A program made the position numbers and the translations under genes. From the NCBI RefSeq assembly GCF_014925405.1, contig NZ_AQHJ01000027.1, forward strand, positions 372,001 to 436,000: a DNA stretch of 64,000 nt. Direction: 5' to 3'. Positions 39,176 through 47,336 of this stretch are shown piece by piece; position 1 is the first letter of the stretch, and each line of letters starts with the position of its first letter. Source of the DNA: Pseudoalteromonas ulvae UL12. Its GTDB lineage: Bacteria; Pseudomonadota; Gammaproteobacteria; Enterobacterales; Alteromonadaceae. The notes below the pieces were generated by a model. It saw nothing but the letters and a program-made list of their open reading frames with translations. It was not told the origin of the DNA and made no database searches.

Positions 39176-42100
39176 TTATAATCTCTCAATATTGTTAAAG
39201 GATGCCTGATGTAAAACAAAGCCATCTAGTGCCGATTTATTTAAAAACACAAGAGCCTCATTTTTACTCTTAAAACCTTTAGAGATAATACAAACTAGTG
39301 GTTCGCCGTTAATATTTTTATATGCGTAAAACAGACCATCTTTTCTCATTGCTTCAAATTTAGTTGTTTTAGGTAGAGTTTTACCTGCGAAGAATTGAAC
39401 AACCCAAGTGTTCTTTTCAGTTTCATTTGAAGTCGCTTTAGTAAAGTATAAACGAGGGAAGAAATCAGTACCTTTTAAATGCTGCTGTCCATAATTTAGA
39501 GCTGCTTCTTTTGATGGAAACCTTCCTGTAACAACTTTATAGTTCAAGGCTGTATTGTCGTCAGTTGTTTCCATAACTTCTGCACGATACTTTTCTGCAA
39601 TCGCCTCAGCTTGAATAGCGTTTGAATAGGCCCCTAGTTGGAGTGTGAATAGAGCGTTTTTATCAACGATTACCTGCCCCGATATCGTTTTATATGGGTT
39701 ATTGCTGATAGTGCCAATCTGTTTAGCATCTACTTCGACCAACACTCTTTTCAATTTAGGTCTGTCACTCTGTTGGCCTTGACTCATTTTAATATCTGAA
39801 TTCTTAACGTCGTTAGGCACTTTATGTTGATAATCGCGATTCCAAGAGCTATCTGTAGAGCTTTCTGGTGGTGACTTTTTCGGTAAGTGAAATAACTTTC
39901 CTTGAGTATCATCATTGATGATGGCCTCTGAGTTATTCGCATCTAATTGAAGATCTTGAATCGCGTTTTTCAATGGAAGAATTCGGTTACCTCTTGCTAA
40001 TAAAAAAGCAGGTAATTCTATAAAACCGGCTTGGCTTCCTGTTCTAATATTATATCCAATCACCTCTGACTCATAACCTGATCTGGCTAAAAATTCATCC
40101 TGAATTTTAACTGTATATCGCCCTGGTGCTAAACCTAAAAATTCAAAGTATCCGTCAGCATCAACTTTGATTTCCTGTATAAGCTCATTTCGATTATCAA
40201 GTAGACTAATCATGGCATTGGTCACTGGGGTTTGTGAGCCATGTTTTTCACGTAAAACAAAACCAATTAACTCTGTGGTCAAATGAAAGGGAATATCTAC
40301 CTTAATATAAGAACCTGGATGAGTATAAACGACAAAATCATTGTCGATACTTTGACTACCATTTTTCCAGCGCGCACCAAAAGTTGTTACACCACCGGAA
40401 GCAAGTCCTGGTAAAATGACTCTTCCTGAATTTCCTGTAGTTAAACCTTTCCAAGCCTTATTTCCAAAAAACTCAACTCCTGATAAGTCATAGTCTAACG
40501 GGTCAAATTGATTATTTAATTGCCGATCTAAATACACATGCGCATCTAACGTCGTTGATTGGCTCGTCATCTCACTACTGAAGATTGGGCGGCTATTATA
40601 ATGATCATAACCGAAGAAGAAACGAACACCGGCCTGAATATTCCAGCGCTCATCTGCACTATAATTTGAAGACAAAGTTAGCTGGTACTGTTTTGTATCA
40701 TAACCAACATTATAACCAAGCTGCCAATTTTTGTCTGAATCTTGAAGCGGTAAATAACGCAAATTAAAATAGTGATTAATCCCACTTTCAGAAACTGGGG
40801 CGTATTGAAGAAGCATACTTGAAGAGTTCTGAATAAAATCACCTTCGACCGGATTATAGTTTAATGCCGCACTCACCCTGAGCTCTCTTGAAATTCGCCC
40901 TCCAAGATTCAAACTTCCGGTTAAAGAGTTTATTTTATCTTCATGACCATCGAGTGTTGATTTTATAATTGAGTAATCAAGGGTATGATTCAGATAAACA
41001 CTTTCAAAAGAGCGTGATAATCGATTTGATAAACGCCAAACATTAGTATCATTTTCATCTCGAAAATTAGCATTAAGGCCGTAACTCCATCGCGACAACA
41101 CACCTGAAATATTAGCATTAACTAAATGGACGTCACTCTCTTTAGCATTAATTCGGGGGCTCTCGTAGTCTGATGCAGATTCATAAGCAAAAGAAAAACG
41201 CTTATCATCAAATAAATTACCTGTGATAGTCGTCAATTGTGCAAAGCCAAGATCTTGATCAACTGAAATATCATTTTCAACTAAAAAACCTGGAAAACTC
41301 AGTGCATTTTTCATGCTGAGCAACTGAATGTCTTCATCATCTTGATTTTTAGTATTATAGAGGCTTACTCCAAACTGCCAGTTATCGCTAATACCGTAAT
41401 CTAAGCTCATTCCTAAATCAGTAAATTCATACTGACTACCGTTTTTATCATTAATAAGCTTGTGATTAGGGTCAAGCGCAAAAACATTATACGCAATGTC
41501 ATTTTTTGCTAATGCATTCTTAGTTAAATCTAAATATTTTTCAATTACATCGGCTTCACCAAATGGCCCAAACAGCTTTATTTGATATATATTTTGACCA
41601 TATTCTGTGGGCACGTCTTCGAATACTAATAAACCATCTTGTGGGACAGTGATTACTCTTAAAAAGCGGTTATTATGATATAGTTCAGCCTCCCAACCCG
41701 GTGGGGCTTGTTCATTTATGGTAATCAGTAGGTTTTGACGGCGAAAGTTCTCGGGACTGCGGTCAAATACAATCCCTAGGCCTGATTTAACTCGAGACGT
41801 TAAGCTGTTACTGCTCCCACTAACATCACCGAAACTGTATTTATCAAACATGCCCAGTATGCGCTGATTCGGTGCAGTTTTATAACGAGAAAACTCTAAT
41901 CGAGAGGCTAGTTCGCTGCCGTTACTTTGCCCGAGCGTCAGGCTGGCTGAGTGGTAAAATAGATCCGACACCAACTGAACAGAAAAGTTATTATTTTTAT
42001 TTTTTTCGCTCCAGCTAATTGCGCTGTTAAATAAGCCATTTGGGGCGGTAAAAAAACGATACTGATCAGCAATGGTCACATCCCGAGCCGAAGTCACCTC

Positions 42101-42652
42101 TTTTTCTTGCGAAACTGACACGCCAGATAAAGCATTAAGTTTCCTTATTCGTTCTAATTCCTCTAGTTTTTGTTTTGGGAATTTATAATCATATGTGTCG
42201 ATTTCGGCTATTAAACGAAAATTATTGTAAGTCACTTTTAAATCAAACAATGATTCAAGAAATGCTTCCGAAACATAAATATTATAATCATCCTGCCCCC
42301 AAACAATTGTCGACTTGTCAGGGTTAATTGTGGGGGCTAATAGTTCAAAGATATATTCCTTATCGTCTTTCCATACTGTCAGATTGCGATCAACAAGTAT
42401 GTATTTTAAATTTAGAATATCGAAGAGTGGCTCAACAGCAAAAAATAGCACTTCACCTTGGTGGTATGCATCTAAGGAATTAAAGATTATTTCACGATCT
42501 AATTTAACATTGAGAAGAACATAATTTTCTTCAATTAAGCCTATGTGGCTCACTTGGGATTGAATAGACCCAAAGAGAAAAAAAGGGCAAATAAAAACAA
42601 AAAAAGCACAAACTGACAAGGCAGATCGTACTTTTAAAGTCGTGACATTCAT
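39176..42652 (-). CDS. Usher-like outer-membrane protein with C-terminal SPOR repeats
   Basis: A 1158-residue secreted protein with a hydrophobic signal (about 10-32). Residues about 35-160 form an N-terminal periplasmic domain; about 195-700 alternate beta-strands typical of an outer-membrane barrel, containing the usher-like plug segment PPGWEAELYHN (near 314) and YGQNIYQIKLFGPFGEAD (near 348). After the barrel come carboxypeptidase-regulatory-like beta domains (SDGYF/DADGYFEFLGLAPGRYTV near 840). The C terminus has two SPOR-like repeats (FTLQLGAY from 1002 and WVVQFFAG from 1083). The upstream chaperone and secreted subunits support a chaperone-usher system. SPOR repeats, which bind denuded peptidoglycan in other proteins, are unexpected in an usher. 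Confidence 0.78.
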   Translation of the reverse strand: MNVTTLKVRSALSVCAFFVFICPFFLFGSIQSQVSHIGLIEENYVLLNVKLDREIIFNSLDAYHQGEVLFFAVEPLFDILNLKYILVDRNLTVWKDDKEYIFELLAPTINPDKSTIVWGQDDYNIYVSEAFLESLFDLKVTYNNFRLIAEIDTYDYKFPKQKLEELERIRKLNALSGVSVSQEKEVTSARDVTIADQYRFFTAPNGLFNSAISWSEKNKNNNFSVQLVSDLFYHSASLTLGQSNGSELASRLEFSRYKTAPNQRILGMFDKYSFGDVSGSSNSLTSRVKSGLGIVFDRSPENFRRQNLLITINEQAPPGWEAELYHNNRFLRVITVPQDGLLVFEDVPTEYGQNIYQIKLFGPFGEADVIEKYLDLTKNALAKNDIAYNVFALDPNHKLINDKNGSQYEFTDLGMSLDYGISDNWQFGVSLYNTKNQDDEDIQLLSMKNALSFPGFLVENDISVDQDLGFAQLTTITGNLFDDKRFSFAYESASDYESPRINAKESDVHLVNANISGVLSRWSYGLNANFRDENDTNVWRLSNRLSRSFESVYLNHTLDYSIIKSTLDGHEDKINSLTGSLNLGGRISRELRVSAALNYNPVEGDFIQNSSSMLLQYAPVSESGINHYFNLRYLPLQDSDKNWQLGYNVGYDTKQYQLTLSSNYSADERWNIQAGVRFFFGYDHYNSRPIFSSEMTSQSTTLDAHVYLDRQLNNQFDPLDYDLSGVEFFGNKAWKGLTTGNSGRVILPGLASGGVTTFGARWKNGSQSIDNDFVVYTHPGSYIKVDIPFHLTTELIGFVLREKHGSQTPVTNAMISLLDNRNELIQEIKVDADGYFEFLGLAPGRYTVKIQDEFLARSGYESEVIGYNIRTGSQAGFIELPAFLLARGNRILPLKNAIQDLQLDANNSEAIINDDTQGKLFHLPKKSPPESSTDSSWNRDYQHKVPNDVKNSDIKMSQGQQSDRPKLKRVLVEVDAKQIGTISNNPYKTISGQVIVDKNALFTLQLGAYSNAIQAEAIAEKYRAEVMETTDDNTALNYKVVTGRFPSKEAALNYGQQHLKGTDFFPRLYFTKATSNETEKNTWVVQFFAGKTLPKTTKFEAMRKDGLFYAYKNINGEPLVCIISKGFKSKNEALVFLNKSALDGFVLHQASFNNIERL

Positions 42653-42661
42653 CTGTATGAC

Positions 42662-43432
42662 CTACAAAATGACTTTTTTCTCAAAAATACGATCATCCCC
42701 AAACTGCTTATCACTCGTAAAACGTAATAATAAATGTTCCGCTTTTACGCCTTTAGTCGATAGCTGATAATGCTTACTTTTAGTTTCAGGATAAATTGAC
42801 TCTCCGTTTAAGCCATCTAATCGCTCGTTATTTCGAATATCTATCAACTCTAACTTACCGTAGATAGAGCGCAGCCCATTCTTATTGATAGAGAATTGAA
42901 CAACTTCATTATTGATATTCACTTTATCAAAAGCAACTTCAACAGGCACATCACCTGTACGAACAATCACGGGAACATTATGTAAAAGCTTTGGTTGTAT
43001 AGAAATTGAAGCATTTTCAGAGCCAGAAGAGCGGCCGTTATCATCAGATGCAATTGCACCACAATCAATCACTAAATAAGAACGATATTCTGCGGGTTCA
43101 GCATTGGCTTTTCTACGCATAGAGAAACGTATCGTTTGAGAATTGGCAGGTGTTAATACAAATTTTCTTGGTGAATAACGAACCCAATTCACCGCAGAGT
43201 TACTTGGTAACTCTTCTGACTTATTTTTTCGCATTTGACCGAATTCGTTAAAGTCATAATGCTTAAAAGACAATTTACATTGCTGAGAAGTGATATCGCG
43301 GTTAAACACAACGAAATCAGTATTGGCCGTTTCTTTATCGAGATAAATCCGAAAAGTCGTTAAATGAATCGCCTGACTAGAAAAAGAAAATACGCCAAAA
43401 ATCAGTAAAGTAATAAAAATTAAATTTTGCAT
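42662..43432 (-). CDS. Pilus-type periplasmic chaperone
   Basis: A 256-residue secreted protein with a signal peptide ending near FSSQA-IHL (about 21). The start is ATG 43432 with AAGG six bases upstream; 13 extra residues are possible but lie outside the signal peptide. The two-domain Ig-like pattern of PapD-type chaperones is visible: an N-terminal domain (about 22-150) with RYSPRKFVLTPANSQTIRFSMRR (near 88-110; landmark RKFVLTP...QTIRF) and a C-terminal domain with VNINNEVVQFSINKNG. It would bind the DUF4402-like subunits in the periplasm and deliver them to the usher, whose gene starts nine bases downstream. Classical PapD active-site residues cannot be assigned with certainty. Confidence 0.78.
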   Translation of the reverse strand: MQNLIFITLLIFGVFSFSSQAIHLTTFRIYLDKETANTDFVVFNRDITSQQCKLSFKHYDFNEFGQMRKNKSEELPSNSAVNWVRYSPRKFVLTPANSQTIRFSMRRKANAEPAEYRSYLVIDCGAIASDDNGRSSGSENASISIQPKLLHNVPVIVRTGDVPVEVAFDKVNINNEVVQFSINKNGLRSIYGKLELIDIRNNERLDGLNGESIYPETKSKHYQLSTKGVKAEHLLLRFTSDKQFGDDRIFEKKVIL

Positions 43433-43447
43433 TACAATCCTTATAAT

Positions 43448-43474
43448 AAGTGCGCCATTAAAGTGACGCACTTT
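43448..43474 (-). other. Intercistronic hairpin between subunit 2 and chaperone
   Basis: Two alternative stems are possible: AAGTGCG (43448-43454) with CGCACTT (43467-43473), or AAAGTG (43460-43465) with CACTTT (43469-43474). No T tract follows, so it is more likely a mRNA-stabilising or attenuating structure that would favour the subunit message over the chaperone-usher message. Confidence 0.4.
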
Positions 43475-43497
43475 GAACCATATTAAAAAATTTACTT

Positions 43498-44166
43498 TTA
43501 ATATGTCACGTCAATAGTAAATGATTCTGTCAATAAAGTACCTGGAGTATTTGTTTGAGTGGACGTAATCGTTCCACCCACTGAAATCCTCGTAATACCC
43601 GGAGACGGAATGCCAGCCCCTGCGGTATTGCCTACCGTGTCAGCAGCATTAGCAAGCGTAACAGGTAAAGGAGTGCCTGGTGTAAAAGCAGTGCAATTAT
43701 CACCATTGCCTGCACCGTTATAAGTCCCTACACACCCAACAGCAGTGAAGTTAAACGTTGTACCACTGGTAATATTGCTCACTGTTACATTGACAGTCCC
43801 GCCAGGCACACCTGATATTTCGTACAGGCCTGGTGTACCTTTGTCACCCGAAGTAACAATACAACCTACGCCCGATAAATCACCAAAGTTCGCACCGACC
43901 GTGTCCCCACCAGTACTAGCAAGGCCCATAGTGCCATCCCCAACATAGGTCGTTGCAGTGGCATCATCAGAAATAGCCATAGTACAAATAGATCCTGAGG
44001 CCAACCCTAAACCACCGCCAAAATCCATAGCGGTTTTTTGTATTAATGCGATGTCGGGAACTGTTGAAAAGCCAACATCGTAACTGGTTGAAGCTGCGAT
44101 TGCTGAACTTGAAATACTGACTGCAGCAATGATTACACTAAATCTCACTTTATTTGGTAGTTGCAT
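43498..44166 (-). CDS. DUF4402-like secreted subunit 2
   Basis: A 222-residue secreted protein from ATG 44166, which has GAGGAGAG upstream; an upstream GTG lies inside this ribosome site and is rejected. The Sec signal ends near SSAIA-AST (about 25). The mature chain is Gly/Thr/Ser-rich, beta-predicted, with four cysteines (GSICTM, GVGCIV, AVGCVG, DNCTAF) at the same places as in subunit 1, and it ends in an alternating strand ESFTIDVTY with terminal Tyr. Such a C-terminal strand resembles the recognition end of chaperone-usher pilins. It is a tandem duplicate of subunit 1. A structural subunit is the best inference. Confidence 0.75.
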   Translation of the reverse strand: MQLPNKVRFSVIIAAVSISSSAIAASTSYDVGFSTVPDIALIQKTAMDFGGGLGLASGSICTMAISDDATATTYVGDGTMGLASTGGDTVGANFGDLSGVGCIVTSGDKGTPGLYEISGVPGGTVNVTVSNITSGTTFNFTAVGCVGTYNGAGNGDNCTAFTPGTPLPVTLANAADTVGNTAGAGIPSPGITRISVGGTITSTQTNTPGTLLTESFTIDVTY

Positions 44167-44225
44167 AACTACTCTCCTCACACATTCGTTTCATTAAATT
44201 AAAATGATTCTGCTCAATCAGTTTT

Positions 44226-44882
44226 CTAGTAAACAACATTTACAGGAAAAGATTCCGTATAAGCCGTATTAGGAGTTAAGTCTGTACCACCTATTGTAAC
44301 TGTGCCTCCAACCGAAAAAACCAGCTCGCCTTCCACTACATAACCTGGAGCGCCCGAGCCCTCCTCTGTCGCAGTCGCGGCAGGTAGCTTAGTGGTTTTA
44401 GGTGTCCCCGGAACAAACGCATCGCATGAGTCTTGGCTATCAGCCGCAGCTGCAGAATTATCAAAATTCACGATGCAGCCCGAATTTGGAGAAAAATTAA
44501 AGTCAGCACCGACTACACCATCAATGGTTATAGTGACATTAGTTGAACCGAGTCCCTTGATTTTGTACACTCCCGGCGTCGCCGTGCCATTTACACAGCC
44601 CAAACCTGTTAAGGCACCAAAACTAGCCGCTGTTGCTGCGCCCGTATCTTGGTACTGCATGAGTGCACCTTCACCAGGTACTGTGGCATTCATTAAACAT
44701 GTTCCACCAGCAGTAACAAACATATTGGCACCAAACGACAGCGCTTGTTTTTGGCTAAGTACAACATCTGGTAACGTTGTCACTGTGACGTTAAAGCTTT
44801 CAGAAGCGGCGTAAGACGCTCCTGAAGCGACAAATAATACAATGCTAGCTAGTCTGGCTGGACTAAGTTTTATTGGTTGCAT
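44226..44882 (-). CDS. DUF4402-like secreted subunit 1
   Basis: A 218-residue secreted protein from ATG 44882 with AGGAGG six bases upstream, nearly the same leader as subunit 2. The signal ends near SYA-ASE (about 26). Common features with subunit 2 are the start VxTxPDxxLxQKxAxxFG of the mature domain, the four cysteines (GGTCLM, GLGCVN, NSGCIV, DSCDAF), the FxPGTP turn and the last strand ESFPVNVVY. Two disulphides are likely. It is the first gene after the sigma28-type promoter, so it is probably the most abundant product of the cluster. Confidence 0.75.
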   Translation of the reverse strand: MQPIKLSPARLASIVLFVASGASYAASESFNVTVTTLPDVVLSQKQALSFGANMFVTAGGTCLMNATVPGEGALMQYQDTGAATAASFGALTGLGCVNGTATPGVYKIKGLGSTNVTITIDGVVGADFNFSPNSGCIVNFDNSAAAADSQDSCDAFVPGTPKTTKLPAATATEEGSGAPGYVVEGELVFSVGGTVTIGGTDLTPNTAYTESFPVNVVY

Positions 44883-44994
44883 AACAACCCTCCTCACTGT
44901 TTATCCAAATGATAAGTAGTTCTTAGCTTAGATGATAAAAAGAAGAAAGGGAGAAAGCATCCTTTGCTTATTAAATCTATCCTTCGCTCTCACC

Positions 44995-45021
44995 ATATCG
45001 ACTCATTGAAGTTTATCTTTA
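44995..45021 (-). promoter_or_regulatory. Sigma28-like promoter before the DUF4402-like subunits
   Basis: Minus strand: TAAAG starting at 45021, 15 bases between TAAA and GTCGATAT (44995-45002). The spacing is exactly that of FliA promoters; six of eight -10 positions match GCCGATAA and the extended -35 TAAAG is present. The predicted leader to subunit 1 is about 105 bases. Confidence 0.65.
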
Positions 45022-45053
45022 GAAAGAAGGTAGATCTTTTCGCAGTATGCGTT

Positions 45054-45719
45054 TTAGCCTTTTATTAATTTAATGCCATCATTGCTTTTCATATCAACAA
45101 ATCCATCTAACACTGATGAAGGAATAAAACTTTGCGCTGTCCCAACCACGGCTTTGGAATTAATGCCGATAATACGCGCATTAACCAAATAACCCGTCTT
45201 TTGTCTAGTGAGAGTCCCAACAAGTACGTATTTAATCGGTATGCTGGTGCTCAACTCTAGGTAATCTCGAGTCAAAATAAAATCCCCTTTAGGGCTAACT
45301 CGAATATAACCTGTAGATTTAAAGTCAATTACTGGGATCCCAAATTTATGCACTTCATGAAGTAAACTCTCTGCCAACTGATTACCGATAATATTTGTCT
45401 CATCAAAGTCGCTGTCCGTAAAAACAAAACTCGTGATGGCCATCGGTGTGGTGCTATTTACATACTGAAGGTTCGACACCAAATCCTGCATAATTGCCTG
45501 GGAATAAAAATTGATATTTTCATTTTTGATTGGGCTCACGGAATAAGCATTGTGTTGCTGATATTTTTGCTTTTGATAATGTAAGTTTTCAGCACTTTCA
45601 TACTCTTCAGCACCAGCAAGCACTTTGACTTGATATTTTTCATCATCAGAAGAACTACTCAAAAAAGAGCTGCAACCACCCAGAGCGAGTAAACCTGCCG
45701 TTAACAAGATAGATTTCAT
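45054..45719 (-). CDS. FlgO-like lipoprotein B
   Basis: A 221-residue lipoprotein of the FlgO family. Start is ATG 45719 with AAGGGGAG upstream; a TTG 18 bases earlier is inferior. The lipobox is ALGGC (Cys16) followed by a Ser-rich linker. The FlgO domain is clear and close to flgO of 36730-37401: PMAITSFVFTD, GNQLAESLLHEV, KGDFILTRDYLEL and VNARIIGINSKAVV. It is 14 bases after FlgO-like A. Its place between a sigma54-type promoter and the usher cluster suggests an outer-membrane factor that couples this structure to the flagellum; that is inference. Confidence 0.82.
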   Translation of the reverse strand: MKSILLTAGLLALGGCSSFLSSSSDDEKYQVKVLAGAEEYESAENLHYQKQKYQQHNAYSVSPIKNENINFYSQAIMQDLVSNLQYVNSTTPMAITSFVFTDSDFDETNIIGNQLAESLLHEVHKFGIPVIDFKSTGYIRVSPKGDFILTRDYLELSTSIPIKYVLVGTLTRQKTGYLVNARIIGINSKAVVGTAQSFIPSSVLDGFVDMKSNDGIKLIKG

Positions 45720-45733
45720 AAAACTCCCCTTTT

Positions 45734-46339
45734 TCAATATTCACTTCGATAAAGCATACCCGCTCGCTGCTTTATTTTTGTATCACTCCACAGCACTTCA
45801 ATTGGCATTGATCGACTTGCTGCTGCGACGGCGATATTCGTTGATAAATCAATCAGTTTTGCATTTACGATAAAGTGTTTTTCACTGACCGTATATGTCC
45901 CTGATATTACGTAGTCTATTTTTTGACTCGCTTGCAATTTATTAGGGTCTGAGCTCAACATAATCGATTCATTTTTTTTCAACTGAATTGCTTCAGATCT
46001 TCTATGCTCGATAACATTGAAGCCCAATGTCGTCAGACCGACACTCAAACTTTCACTTATTTGTTGCCCTAACATGTACTCTTGTGGATTATTAGCATGC
46101 GCTGACATTGAATCCATTGCAATAAACGTCATTACAGCAATCGTTGAACCAACCCTAAAGTTAGCCATATCTTTTAACATAGCGTAATTAAGTTGATCGA
46201 CCTCAGGTCGCAAGTTTGACTTAACATACTCTATTTGAATCTTTTGCTCGGAATCTGGAAGCACCTTAGGTGGTTCAGACGTAATTTGGCACCCAGCAAT
46301 CAGTACGGGTATCAAAAAGCTTATTAAAATTCGGCTCAT
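45734..46339 (-). CDS. FlgO-like lipoprotein A
   Basis: A 201-residue lipoprotein, a more divergent FlgO family member. Start ATG 46339 with GGTGA upstream; 13 further residues upstream would displace the signal and overlap the galU terminator. Lipobox LIAGC (Cys17). Domain landmarks: TIAVMTFIAMDS, LGQQISESLSVGL, KIDYVISGTY and VNAKLIDLSTNIAV. It is the first gene after galU, under a sigma54-like promoter built into the galU terminator region. Confidence 0.75.
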   Translation of the reverse strand: MSRILISFLIPVLIAGCQITSEPPKVLPDSEQKIQIEYVKSNLRPEVDQLNYAMLKDMANFRVGSTIAVMTFIAMDSMSAHANNPQEYMLGQQISESLSVGLTTLGFNVIEHRRSEAIQLKKNESIMLSSDPNKLQASQKIDYVISGTYTVSEKHFIVNAKLIDLSTNIAVAAASRSMPIEVLWSDTKIKQRAGMLYRSEY

Positions 46340-46373
46340 TGACGTCACCAGTAGAAAATAATTATCTTTATAA

Positions 46374-46389
46374 AGCAAAAAAGGTGCCA
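46374..46389 (-). promoter_or_regulatory. Sigma54 promoter of the FlgO-like pair
   Basis: Minus strand reads TGGCACCTTTTTTGCT: full -24 TGGCAC, -12 TTGCT, GG and GC ten bases apart. It overlaps the 3' arm and T tract of the galU terminator. The predicted start leaves about 24 bases before ATG 46339. Confidence 0.68.
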
Positions 46390-46403
46390 GTTGGCACCTT
46401 TTT
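46378..46403 (-). terminator. Terminator after galU
   Basis: Perfect 12-bp stem (46378-46389 with 46392-46403), two-base loop, T-rich after the 3' arm on the minus strand. Its minus-strand 3' arm doubles as the -24 element of a sigma54-like promoter. Confidence 0.88.
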
Positions 46404-46417
46404 ATGAGTCTTTACGA

Positions 46418-47311
46418 TTAAAGTAAGGTCTTTATATACGCAGCTAACTCATCCTTCAAATCATCTCTGCGCAAAGCGTACGCAACATTTGCTTTCATAT
46501 AACCTAACTTACTACCACAATCGTGACTGCTTCCTTTCATATAATAGGCTTCTACAGTATCCGTTTCCATTAACATGGCAATCGCGTCAGTAAGTTGAAT
46601 TTCATCACCGGCTCCTGGCGGTGTTCGTTTCAGTAATGCCCATATTTTTTCGCTTAACACATAACGTCCAACTACCGCTAAGTTAGATGGTGCCTCATCA
46701 ACCGGCGGTTTTTCTACCATAGCGGCAATCTTTGCCGACTCTCCGGCACTTAGGTTAACACCTTGAATATCGACAACACCAAATTTATCGACGTCTTGGT
46801 GAGGAACTTCCTCAACCATTATTTGGCTCACTGACGACTGATTATATTTAACAATCATATCCGCCAAGTTATCTTGTTTTAAGTCGCTGCTCGCTTCATC
46901 TAGTATCACATCAGGCAGAATAACAGCAAATGGATGCTCACCAATAATTGGTGCAGCACAAGCTATTGCATGGCCTAACCCTTTGGCTTCACCTTGGCGA
47001 ACATGAATAATCGTGACATCTTTTGGACAAATCGCTTTAACTTCGTCGAGTAATTGACGCTTCACTCGTTTTTCAAGGGTCGCTTCAAGTTCAAAACTGG
47101 TATCAAAATGATTTTCGATTGAATTTTTACTCGCATGAGTGACTAAGACGATTTCTTTAATACCGGCAGCAATCGCCTCCGCAACCACATATTGGATCAA
47201 TGGCTTATCGACTATCGGAAGCATTTCCTTAGGAATTGCTTTTGTAGCAGGTAGCATTCTCGTGCCTAAGCCTGCTACGGGGATCACTGCTTTTTGAATT
47301 TTTTTCATCAT
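46418..47311 (-). CDS. galU: UTP-glucose-1-phosphate uridylyltransferase GalU
   Basis: Makes UDP-glucose for surface polysaccharides and lipopolysaccharide. The 297 residues are the normal length. N-terminal [20 protein letters not shown] (14-33) is the nucleotide-binding loop, and [12 protein letters not shown] and [12 protein letters not shown] are further landmarks. It lies 25 bases after thyA but has its own strong terminator. Confidence 0.96.
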   Translation of the reverse strand: MMKKIQKAVIPVAGLGTRMLPATKAIPKEMLPIVDKPLIQYVVAEAIAAGIKEIVLVTHASKNSIENHFDTSFELEATLEKRVKRQLLDEVKAICPKDVTIIHVRQGEAKGLGHAIACAAPIIGEHPFAVILPDVILDEASSDLKQDNLADMIVKYNQSSVSQIMVEEVPHQDVDKFGVVDIQGVNLSAGESAKIAAMVEKPPVDEAPSNLAVVGRYVLSEKIWALLKRTPPGAGDEIQLTDAIAMLMETDTVEAYYMKGSSHDCGSKLGYMKANVAYALRRDDLKDELAAYIKTLL

Positions 47312-47336
47312 GTAACAACCTTGTTTATCACTAATG

